This document shows, in pieces, positions 57,330-64,000 of a DNA stretch of 64,000 nt. The stretch's first letter is position 1. Every line of letters starts with the position of its first letter. Both the position numbers and the translations under genes were made by a program. Origin of the DNA: Paenibacillus_Z sp042653205 (GTDB lineage Bacteria > Bacillota > Bacilli > Paenibacillales > Paenibacillaceae); assembly GCF_042653205.1 (NCBI RefSeq), contig NZ_JBHSHY010000025.1, positions 21,913-85,912 on the forward strand. The letters are read 5' to 3'. The notes below the pieces were generated by a model that made no database searches, was not told where the DNA came from, and worked only from the letters and a program-made list of their open reading frames with translations.

Positions 57330-60300
57330 CGACGGCGCAAACGATGCCGGCCAAACCGGCCGGAAGCACATGGACGGACGATCAATGGCGCGCCATCGTG
57401 ACGGGCGGGAGCAACATCCTCGTCGCCGCGGCGGCGGGCTCCGGCAAGACGGCCGTGCTCGTCGAGCGGATCATCCGCAAAATCGCGAACGACACGGACG
57501 TCGACCGGCTGCTCGTCGCGACGTTCACGAAGGCGGCCGCAGCCGAGATGAAGGAGCGGATCCGGATCGCGCTCGAGAAGGAGCTGGACAAGCGACCGGA
57601 TTCCGATCATCTGCGCAGGCAGCTCGCCCTGATGGGCCGGGCGTCCATCACGACGCTCCATTCCTTCTGCCTCGACGTGATCCGGCGGTACTATTCGCTG
57701 ATCGGACTCGATCCCGGCTTTCGGATCGCCAACGAGACGGAGGCGGAGCTGCTGCGCATGGACGTGCTGGACGAGCTGTTCGAGGAGCGCTACGCGGCGG
57801 CGGAACGGAACGTCGCGGAAGGGGCGGACTTCCTCGCGCTCGCGGACCGGTTCGGCGGCGAACGCGGCGACGAGCCGCTGTACGCGCTCGTGCTGAAGCT
57901 GTACGACTTCGCCCGGAGCCATCCGTGGCCGAACGCGTGGCTGCGGCAGACCGCGGCTTCCTTCCGCGTCCGGGACGCGGCGGAGCTGGGGCGCACGGAA
58001 TGGGTAGCGAGCCTCGGCGCCGTCGTCGCGCTGACGCTGCAGGGCGCGGAGAGCTTGCTGGAGCAGGCGCTCGATATTGCGCGGCAGCCGGCGGGACCGG
58101 ACGCGTACGCCGCTACTTTCGATGACGACCTGGCGGTCGTCCGCGCCTTGCGCACCCGCGTGGAGCGCGAACCGTGGGAAACGTGGCACGAGGCGTTCGC
58201 GGCGGCGGGCTTCGGCAAGCTGAAGAGCCAGCGCGGTGACGCAGACAAAGGGCTGCAGGAGCAGGCCAAGGACCTGCGGGAACGGGCCAAGGACCTGATC
58301 GGCAGCCTGAACGATGAGCTGTTCGTTCGGACAGCGGACCAGTTCGCGGCGGAGCTGCTGGAATCGGCGCCTTATATGGAGACGCTCGCCGGCCTCGTCG
58401 AGCTGTTCGGCGAACGGTTCGAAGCGGCCAAGCTGGAGAAGGGTCTGATCGACTTCGGCGACATGGAGCATTACTGCCTGCGAATCCTGCGGGACCCGGC
58501 TTCGACGCCGGAGCGGCTGCTGCCGTCACCGGCGGCCCTGGAGTACCGCCAGCAGTTCGAGGAGATTCTGCTTGACGAGTATCAGGACACGAACATGGTG
58601 CAGGAAGCGATCGTCTCGCTGATCGGCCGGCCGGGCCGAGGCAACCGTTTCATGGTCGGCGACGTGAAGCAGAGCATCTACCGGTTCCGCTTGGCGGAGC
58701 CGGGACTGTTCTTAAGCAAATACAAGTCGTTCGTTCCGGCTGAGGAAGCGTCTACACCGTCGGTTGATGGCGGCGCGGCCGCGGTCAAGGCGCCGCGAAG
58801 CCGCGAAGCGATCTTGCTGCCGGCGCGCGCGGCAGAACCGGCCGGCGAATCGTCCGGCGAAGCGCTGCTGCCGGCGCTCGCGGAAGTCGCCGCCGGGTCG
58901 GAGCCGGACGGCGATGAGCCGGCCTACGGCGTTCGCATCGACCTGGCGCGGAATTTCCGCAGCCGGCAGGAAGTCGTGGACGGCGTCAACGAGGTGTTCC
59001 GGGCCATCATGCGCGAGAAGGCGGCAGAAATGGATTACGACGCGCGCGCGGAGCTCGTCTGCGGCGCCTCGTACCCGCCGTCCGACGACGGCGGCTCGCC
59101 GAAGCGGTACGCGGTGGAATTCGCCGTGCTGGACCGCGGCGGCGACGACGGCGAGGAGCGAAGCGGCGCGGCGGCCGAAGGCGAAGCCGCGGAAACAGGC
59201 GAGGCGCCGGCCGACAGCGCGGAGGACCTCCAGACGGTCCAGCTGGAAGCGCGCTGGATCGCGAGCCGGATTCTCCGGCTGAAAGGAGCCGCGGCGGACA
59301 ACGGCATGACGGAGGAACCGTTCCTTGTCTACGACGGCAGGAAAGGACGCAAGCGGCCGCTCGAATGGCGGGACATCGTCATCCTGCTGCGCGCGGACAA
59401 GCAGTGGGCGCCGGTCATCATCGAGGAGCTGCAGCAGCACGGCATACCGGCTTACGCCGAGCTGAGCAGCGGGTACTTCGAGGCGACCGAGGTGGAGACG
59501 ATGCTGTCGCTGCTGCGCGTCATCGATAATCCGTACCAGGACATTCCGCTCGCGGGCGCGCTGCGTTCGCCGATCGTCGGCCTGTCCGGGGAGGAGCTGG
59601 CGCTGATCCGCATCGCCGGCGGACGCGCGCCGTATTTCGAGGCGGTCCGGACGGCGGAGGCCGATTCGTCCGTACCGGAAGAGACGCGGGCGAAGCTTAG
59701 CCGCTTCCTGGAGGCGCTCGAGACGTGGCGCGGCGAAGCCCGCCAAGGCTCGCTCGCGGATCTGCTGTGGCGGATCTACCGGGAGACGGGCTATTACGAT
59801 CTGGTCGGCGGGATGACCGGCGGACTGCAGCGGCAGGCCAACCTGCGCGCGCTGCACGACCGGGCCCGCCAATACGAGGCGACGACGCTGCGGGGGCTGT
59901 TCCGCTTCCTCCGGTTCATCGACCGGATGCGGGACAGCGGCGGCGATCTCGGGACCGCCCGGGCGCTCGGCGAGCAGGAGGACGTCGTGCGCATCATGTC
60001 CATCCACAAGAGCAAAGGGCTGGAGTTTCCGGTCGTCTTCGCGGCCGGCCTCGGCAAGACGTTCAACCGGCGTGACTTGAACAGCCCGTTCCTCATGCAC
60101 AAGCAGCTGGGCTTCGGCCCCCGCTACGTGGACACGGATCTGAGGGTAACCTACCCGACCTTGCCGTATTTGGCGATCCGCCACCGGCTCGGCATGGAAT
60201 CGCTGGCGGAGGAGATGCGGATTCTGTACGTCGCGCTCACGCGGCCGAAGGAAAAAATGTTCCTCGTCGGCACGGTCGCCGACGCGGCTAAGCAGCTGCA

Positions 60301-61873
60301 GCGCTGGCAGTCCGCGCTGGACGCGAACGGGCGGCTGCCGGATTTCCGCATCGCGGGCGCGGCGCGGTTCCTCGATTGGCTCGGTCCGCTCGCCATGAGC
60401 GCGGGCCTTCCGCTGTCGGCCGGGACTGCCGGGCAGGCGGAGACCGCGCTCGAGGCGGTATCGGATGCGCCGATGGGCGCGCTGGCCGGCGGTCGGAACG
60501 ACGCGTCCGTCATCGCAGCGGAGCCCATGGTAGGCGGCGAGGGTACGCTCCGGTCGCATGAACAGGGAGCGCGAGCGGAAGAGGAGGCCGGCGAGACGGC
60601 CTCGCGCTTGCCGTCCTCCGGGCCGCGTCCGCCCATGCTGGAAAGCGAGGGGCGTCCCGCCCCGGCCGTTGGCGCGGATCGCGTCGTCGTGCCGTTCGGC
60701 ACATGGCGGACGTCGGTCGTCCCCGCGGGCTTGCTCGGCTTGGAAGCCGCGGCCGGCGCGGAGGCCGACGACGCGGCGCTGGCGGCTTATGAGGCGCGCA
60801 TGCTCGCGGTTCAGCATCTCGCGCCCGTCGACGACGAGGCCGAACCGGCCGAAGCGGCCGAGATCGCCCGGCGGCTCGGCTGGACGTACCCGTTCGCCTC
60901 GGCGTCGTCCACGGCCGCCAAAACGTCGGTGACGGAGATGAAGCGGCTCCATGCCGAATGGAACCAGGACGAGGACGCGCTGCTGCTGCCGGAAGCGGCC
61001 GGTGAGGACGGCATGGCCGGAATGGCCGGAATGGCCGGCCTGGATGGCACTGCGCCGTTGCCTGCGGAGCCTCTCGGGGACGAGTCGTTCGGGGCCATTG
61101 CTGAAGACGGTCGGTTAGGAGAAAGTACCGCGCGCGAAGCGCCGCCTGCAGTGAACGATGCCGGCGGTCTGGAGCAGCTCAGCTTCGACTTCGGTGCGTC
61201 AGCGGCGGCCGAAGCGGCGCACGACCCGGCGGACGTCCGCGCGGCGAACGCGAAGCGCGCGGGCGGAACGGCCAGCCAAGGAGCAGGCGGCGGGGAAATG
61301 ACGTTCCGGCTGCGCCGGCCGCGGTTTATGGAAGAAGCGTCGCTCACGGCCGCGGAACGGGGGACGGTCAGCCACCTCGTCATGCAGCATATTCCGCTGG
61401 ACGGGGCAGACGGCGTGACGGAGGCGACGGTCGCCGACACGATCGCGAGTCTCGTGGAGCGGCGCATGCTGACGGCGCAGCAGGCCGAAGCCGTGGACGC
61501 GGCGGGCGCGGCGGCCTTCTTCGGCGAAGAGGTCGGGCGCCGGCTGCTGGCCGCGTCGTGGGTGCGCCGGGAGACGCCGTTCAGCTGCACGCTGCCGGCT
61601 TCTCGCGTGTACCCGGACCTGCCGTCCGGCGTCGCGAACGAGCCGGTGCTCATCCAAGGCGTGATCGACTGTCTGTTCAAGGATGAACACGGGCTCGTGC
61701 TGCTTGATTACAAGACGGACCGCGTCCGTCTCGGCAAGTGGAAGGAAGCGGCGGAACGCCATCGTTTCCAGCTGACGCTCTACGCGGAGGCGATCGCGTC
61801 CGCCATCGGCGTCAAGGTTGACGAGTGCTACGTGTTTTTCCTGGACGGGGGCAAGTCCGTTAAGCTGTTTTAA
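57326..61873 (+). CDS. addA: Helicase-nuclease AddA subunit, enlarged form
   Basis: A 1515-residue UvrD-like helicase fused to a RecB nuclease. Motifs in order: Walker A AAAAGSGKTAVLVERI (near 34-49), ATFTKAAAAEMKERI, Walker B LLDEYQDTN (near 415), QSIYRFR, MSIHKSKGLEFPVVF (near 890), LYVALTRPKEK, and the nuclease GVIDCLF and LLDYKTDRV (near 1460). The protein is almost 300 residues longer than B. subtilis AddA because of Ala/Gly/Glu-rich inserts at about 470-533, 1030-1116 and 1212-1324; the last contains a GMAGMAGMAG repeat. Core motifs are intact, so activity is expected. ATG 57326 overlaps the addB stop. Confidence 0.96.
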   Translation: MTTAQTMPAKPAGSTWTDDQWRAIVTGGSNILVAAAAGSGKTAVLVERIIRKIANDTDVDRLLVATFTKAAAAEMKERIRIALEKELDKRPDSDHLRRQLALMGRASITTLHSFCLDVIRRYYSLIGLDPGFRIANETEAELLRMDVLDELFEERYAAAERNVAEGADFLALADRFGGERGDEPLYALVLKLYDFARSHPWPNAWLRQTAASFRVRDAAELGRTEWVASLGAVVALTLQGAESLLEQALDIARQPAGPDAYAATFDDDLAVVRALRTRVEREPWETWHEAFAAAGFGKLKSQRGDADKGLQEQAKDLRERAKDLIGSLNDELFVRTADQFAAELLESAPYMETLAGLVELFGERFEAAKLEKGLIDFGDMEHYCLRILRDPASTPERLLPSPAALEYRQQFEEILLDEYQDTNMVQEAIVSLIGRPGRGNRFMVGDVKQSIYRFRLAEPGLFLSKYKSFVPAEEASTPSVDGGAAAVKAPRSREAILLPARAAEPAGESSGEALLPALAEVAAGSEPDGDEPAYGVRIDLARNFRSRQEVVDGVNEVFRAIMREKAAEMDYDARAELVCGASYPPSDDGGSPKRYAVEFAVLDRGGDDGEERSGAAAEGEAAETGEAPADSAEDLQTVQLEARWIASRILRLKGAAADNGMTEEPFLVYDGRKGRKRPLEWRDIVILLRADKQWAPVIIEELQQHGIPAYAELSSGYFEATEVETMLSLLRVIDNPYQDIPLAGALRSPIVGLSGEELALIRIAGGRAPYFEAVRTAEADSSVPEETRAKLSRFLEALETWRGEARQGSLADLLWRIYRETGYYDLVGGMTGGLQRQANLRALHDRARQYEATTLRGLFRFLRFIDRMRDSGGDLGTARALGEQEDVVRIMSIHKSKGLEFPVVFAAGLGKTFNRRDLNSPFLMHKQLGFGPRYVDTDLRVTYPTLPYLAIRHRLGMESLAEEMRILYVALTRPKEKMFLVGTVADAAKQLQRWQSALDANGRLPDFRIAGAARFLDWLGPLAMSAGLPLSAGTAGQAETALEAVSDAPMGALAGGRNDASVIAAEPMVGGEGTLRSHEQGARAEEEAGETASRLPSSGPRPPMLESEGRPAPAVGADRVVVPFGTWRTSVVPAGLLGLEAAAGAEADDAALAAYEARMLAVQHLAPVDDEAEPAEAAEIARRLGWTYPFASASSTAAKTSVTEMKRLHAEWNQDEDALLLPEAAGEDGMAGMAGMAGLDGTAPLPAEPLGDESFGAIAEDGRLGESTAREAPPAVNDAGGLEQLSFDFGASAAAEAAHDPADVRAANAKRAGGTASQGAGGGEMTFRLRRPRFMEEASLTAAERGTVSHLVMQHIPLDGADGVTEATVADTIASLVERRMLTAQQAEAVDAAGAAAFFGEEVGRRLLAASWVRRETPFSCTLPASRVYPDLPSGVANEPVLIQGVIDCLFKDEHGLVLLDYKTDRVRLGKWKEAAERHRFQLTLYAEAIASAIGVKVDECYVFFLDGGKSVKLF

Positions 61874-61899
61874 TTCATGGGACGGGGGAACGAACAATC

Positions 61900-63126
61900 A
61901 TGCGAATATTGCATACGGCCGATTGGCACTTCGGGCGGACGCTCGAAGGCCGGAGCCGGCTGGAGGAACAGGCGGCCTTCGTCGACGAGCTGGCGGCGCT
62001 GGCGAACGACGAAGCGATCGACCTCATCCTGCTCGCCGGCGACGTGTACGACTCCGTCAATCCGCCCGCGGCGGCGGAAGCGTTGTTTTACGAGGCCGTC
62101 GCGCGCCTCGCGGACGGCGGCAGGCGGACGATCGCCGTCATCGCCGGCAACCACGACCATCCCGACCGGGTGGCGGCGTCGGCGCCGCTGGCCGCGCGCA
62201 GCGGCATCCGGCTCGTCGGCATGCCGACGGACTGGCCGCTCGTCGTCGACGTGGCCCGCACCGGGGAGCAGGCGGTCATCGCCGCGCTGCCGTACCCGTC
62301 GGAGTCCCGCTTGCGGGAGCTGCTGAGCGAAGAGACGGACGAAGGTTTACTCCGCAGCGCCTATTCGGAACGGGTCGGACGGCTGATGGCCGGACTCGGC
62401 TCGGCGTTCCGCCCCGATACCGTCAATTTGGCGATGAGCCACATCTACGTGCTGGGCGGTCTGGAAACGGACTCGGAGCGTCCGATCCAGATCGGCGGCG
62501 CGTATACGGTGGATCCGTCCGCGCTGCGGATCGGCGCGCAGTACGTAGCCCTCGGCCATTTGCACCGGCCGCAGCGCGTGGCGGGAGACGAGACGATGCG
62601 CTACAGCGGTTCGCCGCTTGCCTACAGCTTCTCGGAAGCGGGACAAGCCAAGTCGGTCGTCGTCTTCGACGCGAAGCCCGGCGCGGCCGTCGAACCGCGG
62701 GAAGTGCTGCTCGGCTGCGGCCGCCCGGTCGTCAAGTGGAACGCGAAGGGCGGCATCGCCGAGGTGACGGGCTGGCTCGAGGAGGGCCGGGACGCCCGGG
62801 CTTGGATCGACCTCAGCATCCATATGACGGACGCCATGACGCTGCAGCATATTCAGCAGCTGCGCCGCATGCACGACGGACTCGTACATATCCGGCCGGT
62901 TTATCCGGAGACGGCGGAGGCGATGGCGCTCGACGAGCGAGCGCGGGAGCAACTGCCGGCCGAGGAGTTGTTCCGCCGCTTCTTCTCGCGCCAAACCGGC
63001 GGCGGGGACCCGGACGAGGAGACGGTGCGGCTGTTCCTGGAGCTGATCGCCGAAGAGGACGACGCGCCGGACGCCGGCGAAGGGGAAGCGGCCGGCGCGG
63101 CGCAAGCGGGAGGTGAGCGGGCATGA
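61900..63126 (+). CDS. sbcD: Exonuclease subunit SbcD (Mre11-like)
   Basis: A 408-residue metallophosphoesterase nuclease. The metal motifs are ADWHFG (DxH), LAGDVYD, AGNHDHP, MSHIYV and GHLHRP, all in the right order. With SbcC it opens hairpins and trims blocked DNA ends. The last 30 residues are acidic low complexity. GGGGGAA (61883-61889) precedes ATG 61900 by 10 nt. It follows addA by 26 nt and overlaps sbcC (ATGA), so one operon covers both end-processing machines. Confidence 0.96.
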   Translation: MRILHTADWHFGRTLEGRSRLEEQAAFVDELAALANDEAIDLILLAGDVYDSVNPPAAAEALFYEAVARLADGGRRTIAVIAGNHDHPDRVAASAPLAARSGIRLVGMPTDWPLVVDVARTGEQAVIAALPYPSESRLRELLSEETDEGLLRSAYSERVGRLMAGLGSAFRPDTVNLAMSHIYVLGGLETDSERPIQIGGAYTVDPSALRIGAQYVALGHLHRPQRVAGDETMRYSGSPLAYSFSEAGQAKSVVVFDAKPGAAVEPREVLLGCGRPVVKWNAKGGIAEVTGWLEEGRDARAWIDLSIHMTDAMTLQHIQQLRRMHDGLVHIRPVYPETAEAMALDERAREQLPAEELFRRFFSRQTGGGDPDEETVRLFLELIAEEDDAPDAGEGEAAGAAQAGGERA

Positions 63127-64000
63127 AGCCGATCTTGTTGAAATTAAGCGGCTTGCAGAGCTACCGCGAAGCGCAGGAGGTCGATTTCGAGCGGCTGTGC
63201 GAAGCGGGCGTGTTCGGCATCTTCGGGCCGACGGGCAGCGGCAAGTCGAGCATATTGGACGCCGTGACGCTGGCGCTCTACGGCAAGGTGGAGCGCGCCG
63301 CGGGCGGCACGCAGGGTATCATGAACCAAGCGGAGAAGACGCTGGCCGTCGCGTTCACCTTTGATTTGGCCGGAGGCGGGGAGCGGAAGCGGTACCGCGT
63401 CGAGCGCCAGTTTAAGCGCGGCGGGGACGTATCCGTCAGCAATACGCTGAGCCGCTTCGTGGAAGTGACGGACGCCGGCGACGTGGTCGTCGCGGACAAG
63501 CTCGCGGACGTGACCCGCTGCGTCGAGGAGCGGATCGGGCTCAACATGCAGGACTTCACGCGGGCGGTCGTGCTCCCGCAAGGGAAGTTCGCGGAGTTTC
63601 TGTCGCTGACCGGCAAGGAACGCCGCTCCATGCTGCAGCGCTTGTTCCGTCTCGAGCGGTTCGGCGACGGACTGGCGCTGAAGCTCAGCCAGCGGCTGAA
63701 GACGGCGGAGGCCGCGCTTCAGGAAGCGGCCGCTGAGCAGCTCGGCCTCGGCGACGCGTCGGCCGCCGCGGTGGAAGCGGCCGAGGCGCGCTACCGCGAA
63801 GCGGCGGCCTTGGCCGCGGAGGCGCGCGCCGCGCTCGCGGAAGCGGAGCGGCTGCACGCGGAGCGCGCGCAGGTGCGCGAGCGGCTGCTGGCGCTGCGCG
63901 AGAAGGAGGCGAAGCACGCGCAGCTGCTCGCCGACGCGCCGCGGGTCGCGGCGCTCGAGCGGGAGCTGCGGAGCCTCGCGGCGGCCGAGCGGCTGCTGCC
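63123..64000 (+). CDS. sbcC: Exonuclease subunit SbcC (Rad50-like), N-terminal part
   Basis: The first 292 residues of the SMC-like ATPase partner of SbcD; the frame is open to the end of the window. It begins LLKLSGLQSYREAQEVDF, with Walker A FGPTGSGKSSILDAVTLALY (20 residues, near 33-52). The Q-loop region FTRAVVLPQGKFAEFL follows, after which a long Ala/Glu/Arg-rich coiled coil starts at about 190. Extreme Ala richness of the coiled coil reflects the high GC content. The start overlaps the sbcD stop. Truncated only by the window edge. Confidence 0.96.
   Translation, partial: MKPILLKLSGLQSYREAQEVDFERLCEAGVFGIFGPTGSGKSSILDAVTLALYGKVERAAGGTQGIMNQAEKTLAVAFTFDLAGGGERKRYRVERQFKRGGDVSVSNTLSRFVEVTDAGDVVVADKLADVTRCVEERIGLNMQDFTRAVVLPQGKFAEFLSLTGKERRSMLQRLFRLERFGDGLALKLSQRLKTAEAALQEAAAEQLGLGDASAAAVEAAEARYREAAALAAEARAALAEAERLHAERAQVRERLLALREKEAKHAQLLADAPRVAALERELRSLAAAERLL

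Overview
The window is 64 kb of high-GC (roughly 60-65 %) chromosomal DNA from an endospore-forming Firmicute. The best fit is a member of the Paenibacillaceae (Paenibacillus/Cohnella type). The support is: spoVA, gpr, spoIIP and rpsT in the arrangement known from bacilli, a leucine T-box in front of leuS, a CIRCE element in front of hrcA-grpE-dnaK, AddAB instead of RecBCD, and SigA-type promoters with extended -10 boxes. Genes are dense and mostly on the + strand. I see no rRNA, tRNA, CRISPR array, insertion sequence or prophage.

Layout. (1) 1-1471: the end of a sugar-phosphate isomerase/epimerase gene, a nitroreductase, and a 33-residue membrane peptide. (2) 1650-3533: spoVAC-spoVAD-spoVAE, the core of the spore DPA channel. 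(3) 3687-8135: MoxR ATPase, DUF58 protein and membrane transglutaminase, a three-gene unit. (4) 8313-14468: yqeG-yqeH-aroE-yqeI-nadD-yqeK-rsfS-cvfB-like-yqeM, a tightly coupled housekeeping operon. (5) 14507-17386: T-box-regulated leuS. (6) 17363-23862: the late-competence cluster comER (-), comEA, comEB, comEC, with a metY-type gene inserted between comEA and comEB. (7) 24012-28010: an accessory cassette with a Tat-signal gamma subunit, a GMC flavoprotein, TatC, TatA and a lipoprotein carrying a CuA-type copper centre. (8) 28130-31494: an unrecognised small gene (-), a D-2-hydroxyacid dehydrogenase, and an ECF sigma factor with its zinc-finger anti-sigma factor. (9) 31741-39835: holA, rpsT (-), gpr, spoIIP, yqxA-like, lepA, hemW. 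(10) 39966-50876: a GNAT, then hrcA-grpE-dnaK-dnaJ, two tiny genes, prmA, an M50 protease, rsmE, mtaB and a Nudix hydrolase. (11) 50910-53492: yqeW (-) and an RlmI-like methyltransferase. (12) 53748-64000: addB-addA-sbcD-sbcC, a double-strand-break repair operon cut by the window edge.

Blocks 4, 6, 9 and 10 follow the same order as the yqeG-to-yqeW region of Bacillus subtilis. The interesting material is therefore what has been inserted into that backbone: leuS, metY, the Tat/GMC/CuA cassette, the sigma/anti-sigma pair, the GNAT and several small proteins.

Points needing a second look: a probable non-canonical AUC start of spoVAC, an apparent -1 frameshift close to the start of comEC, the Tat/GMC/CuA redox module, a nested palindrome in front of the ECF sigma gene, and an unusual structured, AT-rich interval between lepA and hemW. 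All functional statements come from recognising motifs and gene order by eye; no searches were run.
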